Below, piece by piece: positions 45,881 through 59,400 of a stretch of DNA of 64,000 bases. The notes beneath the pieces were generated by a model. The model was not told the DNA's origin. It did no database searches and saw only the letters and a program-made list of their open reading frames with translations. The translations under genes were made by a program, and so were the position numbers. Origin of the DNA: Cenococcum geophilum 1.58 (taxonomy: Eukaryota; Ascomycota; Dothideomycetes; Gloniales; Gloniaceae). Numbering within the stretch: the first letter of the stretch is position 1; the number at the start of each line of letters is the position of its first letter. Location: the NCBI GenBank assembly GCA_001692895.1, contig KV748302.1, positions 1,580 through 65,579 on the forward strand, read 5' to 3'.

Positions 45881-46390
45881 GAGAGGAGGATATCGGCTCG
45901 GGTACTCGAATAGATTCGACAGAGATTTTACTAGGTCGCATTGACGTGGAACGGGGGTAAGAATCCCGCCCGGGGTAGGGTCGAAGCTTTGGACGTAGCT
46001 TTGGAACGGTGGAAACAAAGCCCTACCGGGGGCGTATAAGATGACACGACATACTGTCACAGTACGTGCGGACTGTCAAGGTACGATGTACGAGGTGACT
46101 GTATATGATTGACAAACGATGTCGTGTGAAGATCTATGTAGGAGGTGAGGTGGTATATATACACGTCGCTCAGGGGTCAGGTCCGTGCTCATGTATACGC
46201 GTAGCCATAACAACGCGTCAGGTCAGTGCCGTGACACCGGATAAATAAGAGTCTTTTAACTTTTACCTATTAAAGAGGGCTATAGAAGATAGGCTTAATT
46301 CGCATAAGGGCGTAGACTACTTATTAATAATAAACCCTAAAGAGTAAGGTCTTTATTAGCTGGTTAAATAATTCCGTAAATAGTAGCCGG

Positions 46391-46811
46391 TGTTACGGAC
46401 GCTTTAAGTACAATATAATAACTACTTAGGGAAGAGTTAGAAGAAGCTAGTTAGTTAATTTAGGTATAGTTTAAGATAGAACTAGTAGAGCTATATAACA
46501 AGAAATAGTAACTAAGGTTATATAATATAATCTATAGAATCTATAGAATCTATATAATCCGTAACAGAGCAGATAAAGTATACGTACCTTATATATAAAG
46601 GGGATTTCTTAGGAGTATAGTTGTGTATTTAAAGGACCACAGTCCCTACCTAAATAGTTCTCTCCTTTATAGTAAATCTCAGAATATAATTAGAGTTAAT
46701 CTATTAGGCAACCACTCTACTAGTTATTATTACGTTATTAACTTCTTATTTACCTATATACCCAGCCTACTAATAAGTCCACTATAGTTCCTACTACAAG
46801 GCTTCGTTATA
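46391..46811 (+). repeat. 5' LTR of G4
   Basis: 421 bases starting TGTTACGGACGC and ending TTCGTTATA. It matches the first 60 bases of the 3' LTR at 62495 and the G5 LTR at 13863-14285 in reverse. Confidence 0.8.
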
Positions 46812-48369
46812 TATTTACTACTAAGGTTATAGTATTAACAAAGTTAAATAATATACCACTAAAAGCACCAGCCACAACGCCGTCAATAGCAGCAACTATA
46901 TTAAGATTAGGTAATAATACCAGTATAGCAGAGAACACTAACTCTTAGCTAGTTACTATTAAACAGTTATAGGAAATAGTTAATTAATTAACGGACAATA
47001 ACAAGATACTTAAAGAAAGGATTAGTAGAATTAGAGCAGCTAAGGTTAAGTTACTATCTATTAAAAGATTCTTAAAAAAGAAGTTAAAGCTTAAAGGATT
47101 CCTTATATAAATACACTTTAAAGTTATATAAGAAGGAGTTAAACTAGGAACGCCTATAAATTAAGTTACTTACGCAGGATTATTCTTAACGGGAAGGGCA
47201 CTTAAGTAGTTTTAACCTTACCTTACGGAAATATAAGAATATAGTATAATAACCACCAACCAGAAGGTCTGGTATATATTCTTAAGTTAAAACAGGTTTA
47301 CGGAACGGTTAACGTAAATATTTAGAGACCTAGAGGCAACCATAATAGTAGAAGGAAAGCTTTAAAACCTAGTATAAAAAACTTCAGAAATTAAGTATAC
47401 AACGCAGTTTTAAATATTAGCAATATAGGTTAAATGGAATAATAAGGCGCTTATAGCACAGTATAAGTAAGGACTTGAGGCAAAAGTCTAAAATATAATT
47501 ATTTTAATAGAAGATGCGGATACTCTTAGGAATTTAATTAATTAAGCAATTAAGATTAATAATAGGATCTACTAAAGAGAGCAAACTAAAAAGGATTAGG
47601 ATAGAGTTCCACAGTTATATAAAGCGCAGAGTATGTAATAATAAAGTTAAAGCTAAAAACTATAGTATAGCGCAAAGCTAATAGACCTAAGTAGTACTAA
47701 AGAAAAGAAATAAAATAAACAACTATAGAAACCTAGAGGACAAGGATTAAGTAATTAAAGGTTTAAAAAGCAGAGGCTAAACCAGAAATCTTAGCAGTAG
47801 AAGATATTTAGGCGGACTCCATAACAGAAAAAATAGTTTAAAGAAGGAGCTTATATAAATTGTAGAAAATAGGGTTATTACGTTAAAGACTATAGAAGTA
47901 GTTAGAGTTACTATATAGTAAAAGAAATAAAACTAGTAGAAGATATATATATATAAAGGGATAATAGTGCACTATAAGGAATAAAAGAATATTTAATTAA
48001 CAGTTTTGCATTTTATTATAATAATGTATACCAAATTTATAAGGACGCTAAGTATAGCGTAAGCTATTAGCTATAAGAGCTATACTTAGCAGAATATAGA
48101 GAAACTAATAAACTAGTTTGCAAATTAGATATTAAGAACAATAAATTTAATATAGGCAAAACATTCCATAATAATAAGGTAATAAAAGTAGCTTACTAGG
48201 AGTATATAGACCTTAGAGATATTATATAAGAGGTAGAGAATAATTCCACTACAGAATAGGGAACATTAGTAGGGATTAAGACCCCACTAGATATAATGTC
48301 TATCGCTTTATAAAATATAAGAGAAGTAAAATAGCGAACTACTTCGGTACTTAATAAAGGCAAAAGGCT

Positions 48370-48610
48370 AAAAGCTTAAGATTCTTAAGACAAGATAAGG
48401 CAAGCTTAAGGACCCATAATAGATAATAACCAATAGAGCAGAGTAATAGCTTAGTTTAGTAATATACGAATAAGCTTAGGATAAAGTTTTCTAAAGATAT
48501 AAGACTCTTAAGACAAGATAAGTAAAATTTAAAACTCTTAAGACAAGATAAGAACACTAGTAAAGCCTAGTTAGACTAAGGCTAGAGCTAAGCTTAAGAT
48601 AAAAGCAAGC
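48370..48610 (+). repeat. Short repeats in the G4 gag-pol linker
   Basis: The word CTTAAGACAAGATAAG recurs four times in about 200 bases at uneven spacing, with AGCTTAAG/AGCTTAGG variants between. It lies after the gag knuckle. It may encode a repetitive Lys/Gln/Asp-type spacer. Confidence 0.7.
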
Positions 48611-48977
48611 TTAGGATTAAGAATTCTATAGGACTAAGATTTTTAGAAGTAAATAAGAACTACTAAAGAAATTACGAGTAGAATTTAGCAATAGGATCAA
48701 AATATTAATACCAAAATTAAGAAGCAGGAAAACTTTAAGGATCTATCTATAAGACGCAAACTGAAAGAAATCATAAAAGAATTTAGACGAAGAATTATCG
48801 TATAGTAAGAACAGAAACTAAATAAGAGATCTAGCATATTAGGACGTATAAGGGATAGAGCACTAGTATAAAGAATTACTAATAGGTCTAGAGTAGGCAT
48901 ACTAAGAGCTAAGTAACTTACTAAACTGGAAAACAAAGAGGATCTAGGAATCTCTACTAAGTTTAAAGAATAATATA

Positions 48978-49999
48978 GTAGTAGTTCTTTAATTAACGTC
49001 TGATACGGATCCTATTTTGGCCCACACAGACTACTCCGTCACAGGGGGGAAAACTTATAATTTACATGAAGAAAACCCTGCAGTTGGGGGAGGAAAAACC
49101 CTATGAGCAGCCTCAGTAGGATGAAAAACCCTAATTTGCTATATTTGCACGTAGCAGCGGCCCTACGGGCCTACTGCACGTCCTCCTCCTTAGATGTTTT
49201 GAACTTCTTGGGAACTACTACTTTCTTCTCTAGCTTATTAAAGCTAGGGTTTACTACGTCCTAGCTAGGCCTTACTAATCAATTGCTGTGTCTTATTGTC
49301 TCTTTATGTCCTATATCTTGCCCATCCCCTATATACTATCTCTTATATAGACCACTACTATATACGCCTTACCTCCTCCCCCCTAGAGCCATTAAAGGCG
49401 TAAGGGGAATTTATCTATTCTAACTACCGTAATACTAATAAGCGAGCGGGATATTATGTTGTATTTAGGTATTTTTTATATCTAAGCCCTAGCTAGGCCC
49501 TTTCTAAGAGTTACCACTCCGTTAAAAGGAGATAGGGAAAACCATGGGTCGCAATCTAAGCTGCTAGGTAGTATTTAGTAGTTAAAAACGGCGAGTAACC
49601 GTATGCTTCGCGGGCGACTGCCTTAGGGGTTAGAAGGAGCCGTATATTTGCTCGTTCGTTTATTTACTTATATACTCGTTTATCCGTTAATATAAGGTTA
49701 TTAATGCTTTCTATTAGGGGCTAAGGGATGTTTTTAAAAGCTATTTATCCACGTTAGATTATATAGGTGCTTGGTAGGAGAACTAGTGGCTATATTATAA
49801 AGGGGTACCGTTAGTAGTGGTTTTCGAGATCTTACTATCCCATGTGAAAACTTTTTACTACGCCCCACGACGCATATAACCACCAGGTCCTACTTATACG
49901 CGCTGTATAACATCTCTGCGTTAGCTCTGGGTCTGAACTTTAAAGACCTAGGTTCGTAGCCGTCACCACGTATAGGTGCAGAATCTGTTTTCGACGGCC
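48978..49999 (-). mobile_element. SINE-like element, copy 2, in G4
   Basis: A 1022-bp homologue of 22733-23746 in the same orientation, flanked by a different perfect duplication, AAGAATAATATA (48966-48977 and 50000-50011, 12 bp). Its left-end simple repeat is GTAGTAG rather than ATAATAAT, as expected for a variable tail. CpA/TpG are more frequent than in copy 1, so it is less RIP-affected. The box-B-like GGTTCGTAGCC near 49950 is conserved on the plus strand. No protein-coding frame is shared by the two copies. Confidence 0.8.
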
Positions 50000-52900
50000 A
50001 AGAATAATATATAAAAGGCTATTATAACGCAGTAATAAGAAGATACTTCCTTATAGATAAGCCGTATACACTCTAATAGCTATACTAAAAGTAGTATAGA
50101 TAGCGACACAATAATAAGTGAAAAGATTTCTATATATAGTTAGATAAATAAGTTATCTAAGACTACCCAATTATAAAAAAGGCCATAACTTATATTAAAG
50201 GAGCCTTAATTATAATGTTAAAGGATTTAAAGGAACGATTAAAGGACTAGAGAAGTAAAAGACGTATCTTAGTACCTATAAACAAAGTTATAACGTTTAG
50301 ATTAACATAGTAAAGGTTTAAACTTAAAAATAAAAATAAGTTAAGAGTTAACCTAAAGCACCTAGTATACTATACGCTATTATAGATTGCATGCGTAGAT
50401 AATATATATAAGATGCATAAGAATTTAAAGAATTTTTTTTAGAAATACTCTATAAGAATATATTAGGCGCTAGAGGAGTAATAGTATAGGAATGCTAAAT
50501 ATATACATAGATAGCATTTAACGGAAGTTTAAGAGTTAGGAGACTTAATACTTTAACTAGGAAAATTCCTTATAAAAGAATACTTAGACAGATAATAGTA
50601 GTAGGAATACCTAGAAAACACGTATCTATAGTATATTAAAGATAAAAAGCAAACTAAGTATTAGCTAAAGAGTAAGCTAAGTATAATAGGATTAAACAGC
50701 TAATAGTAAAAAAAAAGTGGAGGCCCATAGGACTAGAGGGAGCTAGTAGTAAAACCTTAGACCCTTAAAGGAATTTAAGGATAACACCTAAATTTATAAG
50801 TTAATTGGCGAGATTAACAGTTTAAAGCGCTAATAGATAGTAGAGTAATGCGAAACTATATCTTACTAGTAGTAGTTAAGAAAATAGGATTACCTTATAG
50901 ATAAAAGGAGCAATCTTACCTATTAGTTACAATTTTAGGAGATCTAATAGCCTATAAAAGAGGCATTATTAATCTTAAAACAGAACCTATTTGGATAATT
51001 ATTAAAGGAAAACGGATTAAAATATCTTTTAGTATCCTACTATTAGGACGGGATAAGGCAGTATTAAAAATGCCTTAGTTACAAAAATATAACCTAAAGA
51101 TTAATTAGATTATAGGCCAGGTTAATATTAAAAATACTTAATACTATAAGATATAATAGCAAACTAAGTTAGTATAGTACTAAGTCGGAGCGATATATAA
51201 AGAAACTAAGTAAGGCTTAAGTTATATACCAAAAAGATACCATAAGTATAGTAAAAAACTATAGAGCCTAAAAAGTAAAAAGCTAGTAAATTATACAGCA
51301 TAGGACTATAAGATAAAGTTAGAACTAGAAATAAGTTTAAGGTTCTTTTTAACCTATAAGCTTACTTAAGAAAAGGCGAGCGCACTTAAAGAGTTTATCT
51401 AAGAAAACTTACAAAAGGGATATATTAGACTATTGCAGTTATTAGCAGGTTATCTAGTACTATTTATACTAAAAAAGAACGGAAAATTTAGATTATATAT
51501 TAACTATAGGTAGTTAAATAGCATTATATAAAAGGATAGATACCCTTTACCCTTAATTAGTAAAATCTAAAATTAAATAGGTAATATGCAAATCTTTATA
51601 AAAATAGATCTAAGATGGGTATACTATTAGATTAGAATTAAGGAAGGCAATAAATAAAAGGCAGCCTTTAGGTTAAAAAAAGAACTATATAAACCATTAG
51701 TTATGCAATTTAGATTAACAAATATACTAGCAATATTTCAAAAATAAATTAATAGCGTATTAGGAGAACACCTTAATAAATTTATTATAGTATACCTTAA
51801 CGATATTATTATCTACTTAATAACTAAGGAAAAACACGGGGAATACGTTAAATAGGTCTTAAAGAGACTAAAAAGAACAAATGCTAGTAACAATTGAAAA
51901 ATACAAGTTCTTTATAAGGAAGACCAATTTTATTAGATTTATTATTAAACTAGGTCATATTAGTATAGACCCAAAGAAGATTAAAGCTATAGTGAGTTAG
52001 TAAGAATTAGAGAATATAATATAGTTAAGGTTATTCCTAGGGTTTTATAACTACTATAGAAGGTTTATAGCATAATAGTTAAAGAATATTAAACCATTTA
52101 CTAGGCTTATAAAGAAAGAAGAACTATAGGTATAGGGAGATAAATAAAAGAAGTTGTTTAAGAAACTTAAGGAGTTGTTTACCTAGAAGTTAATTCTTAA
52201 AATCTATTAACTAGGGTTAGATACGGTTATAGAAATAAACGTATTAAATTATACACTAGGAGTATATTTACTATAAAAGTATAAAGATATATAGCATCTA
52301 GTAGTATACTATAGTAGAAAGATAATATTACTAGAGTTAAACTATAACGTCTATAACAAGAAGTTGTTAGGTATAGTTATAGTACTTAAAAAATAGAGAG
52401 TATTCTTATAAGGCGTAGAAAAACTATTTATAGTTAAAATAGATTATAAAAACCTAACGGGATTCCTAATAATAAAAGAACTTAACTAGAGGTAGGTTAG
52501 ATAGGTAGAGATACTTACGGAATACTATTTTAAGATTTAGTATACTAAAGGAACTAAGAATGCAAGAGTAGACGCACTTAGTAGGAAGGCTAAACTATAA
52601 AACGATAAGAAACTATTAGGAGTAATACTATACAGAAATAAGAATAGATTAATTTAATACAATTACCTAAAACTAGTAGCAACTTAAGAGGATAATAAAC
52701 TAGGAAGAGTCTATAAGATACTAGAAAGCTTTTAAGTATAAAGAATCTTTAAGGTATAACTAGAGGAATAGTTAGAGCATCTAAAAGAAGAAATACTGTA
52801 TAAACACAGAGAAGCAAAGTATATCCTAAGAAGTATAGTAAAGCATTTTATAGAAGATTTCTATGAGGGAATAACTTAAGGACACAATAGAGTAATAGGC

Positions 52901-54505
52901 TTAGTATTAAAACTTTAGAAAGAATATATTATTAACAGAATCTAAAATATCGCAAGAAAAGTAATAAAAGAGTATTTAGATTACTAAAGAAATAAACTAA
53001 TAAGGCATAAGCCATATAGAGGGCTATAACCTATTAAAATACCAGAGAGACTATAGGAGGTTATATTATAGGACTTTATTATTAAATTACTAAAGTTAAG
53101 AAATCCTATTACCGGATAAGATTATAACGCGATCTTAATAATAGTAGATAAGTTAACTAAATAGGGCTACTTTATAGCATATACGGAAGAAATCTTAATA
53201 AAAAATATCGCTAGAATCTATATTAAAGAAGTATTTATAAGACATAGAGTACTAAGTAAGATGATATTAGATAGGGATTTAAGATTTATAGCAGCATTCT
53301 AGGAGGTATTCTTAGCAGAATAAGGGGTTTAAGCAGCAACTTCTACTATATATTACCCGCAGATAGATAGTTAAACGGAAAGATTAAATTAGACACTAGA
53401 ATAGTATCTAAGGCATTATATTAATTATATACAGAACAATTAGGTATCGCTATTACTAGTTATATAGTTTATATACAATATAACACTATAGGAAGGAATA
53501 GGCATATTACTATTTAAAACAAATTATAGATATAAGCTAAAATTATTATTATTACTATAATAAGCAAAGAAAATAAGTAGTATAGCTAAAGAAAGAATAA
53601 AGACGTTAATAAATCTTTATATAGACCTTATAGAATTAGTAAAGAAAGTATAAAAGAGAATAAAAAGGTACTATAATGCTAAGAGATCTAAGGGACTAGA
53701 TCTTAAGAAGGGAGATAAAGTATAGCTACTACATAAAAATTTCAAAAGTTAATAACTAAGTAAGAAGTTAAACCACGTTAGACTAAGACCTTTTAAAATT
53801 ATATAGAGGATTTTACTAGTTACGTTTAAGTTAAACCTACTAGCTAGGATAAAGATCTACCCTATATAGTATATTATAATACTAGAGCCAGCATATGGGA
53901 ATATTAAGCTATTAGTTTATAAAGCAGATATATATAGAGGATAAAAAGAAGATAAATAGCAAGTTTTAAAGATTGTTGGTTATAAGGACGTTAATAATAA
54001 AATATAATATTAGGCTAAGTAGATAGGCTATAATAAGACTACCTAGGAACCACTAGAGAATTTAAAAAATACTATAGGAAAGGTATAGGAGTATTAGAAG
54101 AAATTAGGTTAGGCAGTATCAATAAAAAAGGATCGCTAAAAAATAAGTTACCTAAGGGGGACCTAAGAAGAGTAGTGTAAGAGGCTAGCTTAACCGGAAC
54201 GTATAATTATCTAATTAACAGTGTCACCGGTAAGTAGAAGGTAAGTCAAAAGTACGTTAAAGGTAAGTAGAAGGTAGAATAAGTTTTACGTATTAAAGGA
54301 CAAATGCTTCTAACTACTTCTATTTAGAGACTAATCGCTAGTTCTTCTTTAGAGGGGAACTAGCTTCCTATATATTCCTTCTAAGACGCTAGTAAAACCT
54401 TTTACCCCTAACCTGTCTAACTATATCTTTTGGAACATAGATAGGACATAGATAAAACCTTTTACCGTCTTATCGGATATATACCTCCTAGGGGATTCCG
54501 TTATA

Positions 54506-56450
54506 ATTACCTCCCCTTTTAGGGTTTTAGTTCTTTAAGACTTCGCCTCTACTAAGCTTTTATAGAGTTTCGGCTAAAACCACTAAGGAAACCCTTAGTA
54601 GAAAGGTACTCTATAATGCGACTTATTACTAGCTCTTTACTAGCGCAGAACTTTACTTTATCTTTTATTTCTTTACTCTTCTCCCACCCTAGCTCCTTAT
54701 AGTGCTTTTATAATAGGATTTTAATAATAGTAATAAAAATTTAGTGGGATTTACCTCTCTAATTTTGGGAATTTGTTGTAAATAGATCTGGAGGTTATCC
54801 GGTGTAACGCGTTAACTAACTATTATCCCCATTTACCTAAATGGGCTTTAATAATAACGTCTTTTATTTTAATTTCTTTCTATTTATAAGTTGTTATCTC
54901 TTCCTTATCCTTCTATTAACAACACCATTCGTCTTATTCTTAAATAGGCTGTTTTTATTACATTTTGCCTTTTAGCTTCTATATCTCCAGCCGTACTTTT
55001 ATTACTACCTTATTATTTTTTCTTAACGCGTTTATAAGTAATAGGATCCCTACCTTATCTTTTTATAATAATGCTAACTTCTTAGAGTATTCTCTTATAA
55101 TGGCTTATGGTCCTTCTACGCGTCCCTAAACCGGTAGCAGTGTCATTTCTCTCCTAGTGATGCCCTAGACAGCGTCGGTTGCTCCTACGGTAGTTTCCCT
55201 AAAATACTATTGTTGCTACGTTTATGCTCCTACGTAGGATCCTTTCTACGTCTGTAAGATACCTTACTTCGGCAAAAATAAATCTAAGTGCTTTTATTAT
55301 TGTAGTAGGAGAAAGACCTGCGTTCTAGTATTTCCCATTCCGTCCTATTTTAGATTTCGCTAATTATACTAAATCCCTGCTGTCTATATATATAAGACTT
55401 ATAGGCTCTAACGCGCTATCTAAGATTTCTGCTAATATCCTAATAGTAACAGGCGGGGATAGAAGGTGTCTTCCCTTACTTGCAAACTCTTTAATTTAAT
55501 AAGGGTTTCTACTACTATAGAGATATAATGTTCTTAAATATATAGTGTCTAAAAGCGTATATGCAAATAGCTCGTCCTTATTAATAATAACATTTATACT
55601 CTTACGCGGGCTACTTTAGCTAGGTAAGTTTCTCTAGTAACTTACTTAGGAACTATACTAACTTCTTTAGCTAACGTCTCTTTAATCCCTACTTAGACGC
55701 TAATTTAGAACCTAGGGATACTAAGAATAGCGATAAAGGTTAAGATAAACGTTCTCCTTACTAGTTTCCCGCCTGTGCTAGTCCTTCTAGTACCTATTAT
55801 TCTAAGAAGAATATTAGTGGAAGTACTAATGCTTCTAGGGATAGAGAAGCTAATAATACTGTTAATAATAACGTTAAGATGGAAGAAGAGGCTCCTATTA
55901 CTACTACTAGTATTTAAGTTATTACCTAACTCTTTCCTTTTTCTTATAAAATAGCTTTATATAGTGCCTCTTAGGTGCCTTTAGGATGCCTTATTATTGG
56001 GAATTAACTTTATACTTTAGGGATGCCTTTATTTTAAGCTTTGGTGACAATCTATATAAACGTAGTGTACTACTATAATCCCCATATATAATAAATAGGT
56101 GGTGTTCCTATAGGTGCCTTATAATTCCTTATAATTTCTAATTCTTTATAGGCTGTCCTTTTGCTCCTCTTTATACTATTAACTTTACTATATATCTTTA
56201 GTGCTAGACCAGATACTCTCCTTTTATCCCTAAAGGGGTTTTTTTTAAATCCCTAAGGCCTTTTCTTATATTACTACTACTTATTTTTAAACAGCGTCTT
56301 CTTTAGACAGTATCCCTAGTAATTCTCCTGTGGATTTTATAGGCTTCCCCTTACAGGATTCTAGGATCTCTATTATAATAGCAAAACGTTTCCGTTTTTA
56401 ATACCTATACTTAATTCTATAGTTTTAATTTATGGGGTCTTCCCTATTAC
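54506..56450 (+). other. Accessory region of G7 with antisense protein-like reading
   Basis: Between the chromodomain and 3' LTR of G7 the strand opposite to gag-pol is more protein-like. Around 55250-55500 the plus strand shows a Cys/Lys/Arg-rich cluster followed by a mixed stretch, broken by several stops. The placement parallels the antisense reading in G1. Function is unknown; it is part of a fossil. Confidence 0.35.
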
Positions 56451-59400
56451 TTTACTTATAGTATATCCGGAACTATTTCTAAATCTTTACCTTTAGTTCT
56501 TAGGAAGGTTTTAATTGCAGCATTGCATCCTAGCTAAAGGTACTCCTTAGGTTCCTAACTGTTATGCGCCTAAAAGTATCCTTCCTAATAAACTAAAAAT
56601 TCGCGCTTCTTTTGGCGCCATTTTTAGTCTAAAATGTCTTCTATATTCCATTCCAGTTCCCTATTAATTTTACTAGGTAGGGGCGGTTCTGTACTATCTC
56701 TTCTCTAATATAGCTCTAGTAAGGAAACATAAAATATAGGATATATTAAATAAGATTTTAGTAATTCTAATTTATAGGCTTAGTTTCCTTTAGTTTTCCT
56801 AACTATTTTAAAGGGTCTGAGCTACTAGTAATCTAGCTTCTTCTTAATGCGTTTTATTTGGATATTTTTTATAAATAGTAAGACTTCGTCTCCTATCTCG
56901 AATTCTTTTAGCATATGTTTTTTGTTATAGTACCTTTTTTATATAGCTTAGGCGTCTAGCAAGTGCTTTTTAAGTTCCTCTCTGCAAATTCTTATTTGCT
57001 TAATTCTTTTAGACGCCGCTAGTGCCTCTCTTTTAGGAATAATGTCCTTAACGTTCTAGGGGTTATTTACTTTTACCCTAAACAATACTTTATAAGGGGT
57101 TATTTTTATACTGCTGTAGATGCTTATATTATATACATGCTACGCTAGAGCTAACCACAATATCTAATTATCCTGTTGGTAATTAATATAGCAGTAGAGG
57201 TAGTGTTCTAATAACGTATTTAGACGCTCTATTAGCCCGTCTGTTTATAGGTAAAAGGCAGTACTTATCCTTTACCGTATTTTTAATAAGAGATAGAATA
57301 AAGACTAAAATATACTGTTAAATACGGTACCTCTATTAGATATAATTCCCCTTAGCGTACTAAATAAGAGCCACCGTTTTAAAAACAGGTCTGCTAGTTT
57401 TACTACTATAATTGTTATTATAACAGTAAAGTATTCTAAAAACTTTGTATACCTATTAATAATTACTAGAATAGCGTTAGCAACCTCTTTAGTTCTTATT
57501 TTAGAAGGGGGTAAGCCTATAATAAAATCCATTATTAATTCTAATATGGGTCTCTACGAAATAGGAAGCACTAATAACTCGCTGTATAGGCAATACCTAG
57601 ATACCTGTATCCTTTAGCACGTATTATACCTTAATATATAGTCCTTAACCTCTTTAGACATTCCGTCCTAAAAGTATTTCCTTTAAATGGCCTTAAGGGT
57701 TCTATTAGCACCGTAGTAACCCCTAAAAGGGTTGTTATAAAAGACCTTTAAAATTTTATCTTAAATCGCTTAGTCCTTTAGGATATATATAGCATCCTTA
57801 AAGCGTAATAAACTCTTTTAGTCTTGCTACTACAGCTTCTTAGTAACTTTAGCTAAGTTAGTCTTTACTATATCTTTCTACCTCTCCCTAAAGGCGAAGG
57901 CGTCCCTTTATTAAGCTTAAAGAAGAAGATCTAGAAAGGTTTTATATAGATTACTTACTTTTATTTTGCCTACCGCCATTATAGACTTAAGGCGTAGCAT
58001 AAGACGTTTTAAACTATTAGTGCTAGTAGACTCTCCTACCGTTGTGTAGTATGCCATGCTGTGAATAGGTATCTTACCTATTCCCCTTAGATCTAAAAAC
58101 TCGCAGCTAATACGCTGTTAAGTTAAAGGTGCCGTAATACCTCTAGTATATCCCGTAGAATTCTCGCTAATTCTAGGGTACGCTAACTTTATAACGTCTG
58201 CTTAGTCTATAACCTAGTCTATAACTATATCCTACGGCTCTACAATTGTGTCGCTTTATAGCTATATTGCTAGGACCTCTACCCTACTATGAAATTCTAT
58301 AGTTTTAGGGAAAGAGTCTTCTTTCTTCCTAAGTAAATTTTACAATGTAGGGATTATTTCCCCTATGCTGTCCTGGATTCTCCCTATCTTATAATCCGGA
58401 CGTCTTAACAACCTATTAATAGGATTTGTCTTTCCTAGGCGGTACGTAATTTTAAAGTTGTACTAAAATAGTGCCTCTACCTATTTTACTTATCGACTAC
58501 TTAATACCTTTATAGTTATAAAGTATTCTAGGTTATTATAGTCTGTAAAGACTTTAATGGGATAATTACTTCCTATACAATAATATCGCCAGTGCTTTAT
58601 TGCTGCGACTATTGTAAGTAGCTCCTAGTTATGCGTTATATAACGCTGCTTTATAGGGGTTATTTTTCTTAACTAAAACGCCACAGGATGCTATTCTCCG
58701 TCTTTTAATTAAGATATAATTGCCCCTAGGGTAAAACCGGATATATCCGTTTTAAGGTATATATATAGCTCCTAGTAGAAGTGTATTAGGATAGGCGCCA
58801 ATATAAATAAATTCTTTAACTAGTCTATTGCCTACTTAGCAGCTTCCCTAAATATAAAGAGTCCTAACTTCTTGCCATTCTTAGATCCTTTTAGTAGATT
58901 GGTAATTAGGAGTATTACTTATAAATAGTAAATAATAAACCTTTAGTAGAAGTTTGCCGTACCTAAGAAAACCTATACTTCTCTAAACGTTATAGGGTAT
59001 AGCTATTCCCTAATAGCGTCTACCCGGCTTTTCTCTATTAATACTCTGTTAACGCTAATAATAAAGCCTAGAAAATTAATGCTAGTAATATAAAAAGAGC
59101 ATTTTTTTAGGTTTATGTAGAGCTTATATTCCCGCAGTCTTTCTAGTACTATTTATACGTGGTACGTATATACTTCGTAGTTATTAAAGTAGACTATATA
59201 TATTGTATCTAATAGGCCTAACAATGCCTTATTAATACAGGCCTAAAATATTGCTAGTGCGTTAGTAAGCCTAAATAGCATTACTAGGTACTTAAAGTGG
59301 CTATACCGTGTTTAGAACGCCGTTTTCCACTTATCGCTAGCTTTAATCCGGATTTAATAGTATATATCTTTTAGATCTAGTTTTATAAATATTTTTACGC

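Larger units (their letters stand above)
44782..46236 (-). mobile_element. Small LTR element without pol (TRIM-like), largely un-RIPed
   Basis: 1455 bp bounded by direct LTRs 44782-44968 (187 bp) and 46055-46236 (182 bp), starting TGTCACAGTACG and ending GCCGTGACA. Flanks CCAGA and CCGGA differ by one transition. The LTRs differ at three bases plus a 5-base indel. A purine-rich run on the minus strand (GGGGAGGGATGTAC) adjoins the left LTR, so the minus strand is the likely sense strand. The interior has no gag or pol, only tandem repeats; the minus frame 45701-46060 crosses the LTR edge and has no motif. CpA and TpG are normal, so this is the youngest complete element here. Confidence 0.8.
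43327..46390 (+). mobile_element. LTR element G6, 5' part, in G5
   Basis: Comparison with G4 shows G5 stopping exactly at AATAG (43322-43326), where TGTAATAGGGTAAATT, a plausible LTR start, begins. About 43327-43800 would be the LTR and leader; its 3' edge is not determined, and 43480-43760 is less RIP-mutated. From about 43990 to 44780 the plus strand reads as a gag/capsid-like polar protein with stops. It continues at 46237-46390 beyond a nested small LTR element, then is cut by G4. No pol gene is present in the window. It is a broken fossil. Confidence 0.55.

Noticed and set aside
45701-46060. 119-codon minus-strand frame in the TRIM-like element
   Set aside because: It crosses the LTR edge, overlaps the hairpin repeats and has no motif. 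It is kept only as a note that the minus strand is the likely sense strand.
48697-48936. 79-codon minus-strand frame in G4
   Set aside because: It is the complement of the gag-pol linker; the hydrophobic composition is a by-product of A-rich coding sequence.
49900-49999. tRNA gene or tRNA-derived head in the SINE-like element
   Set aside because: A box-B-like word and a 5-bp stem are present, but no full cloverleaf or properly spaced box A is visible, and the orientation conflicts with the tail.
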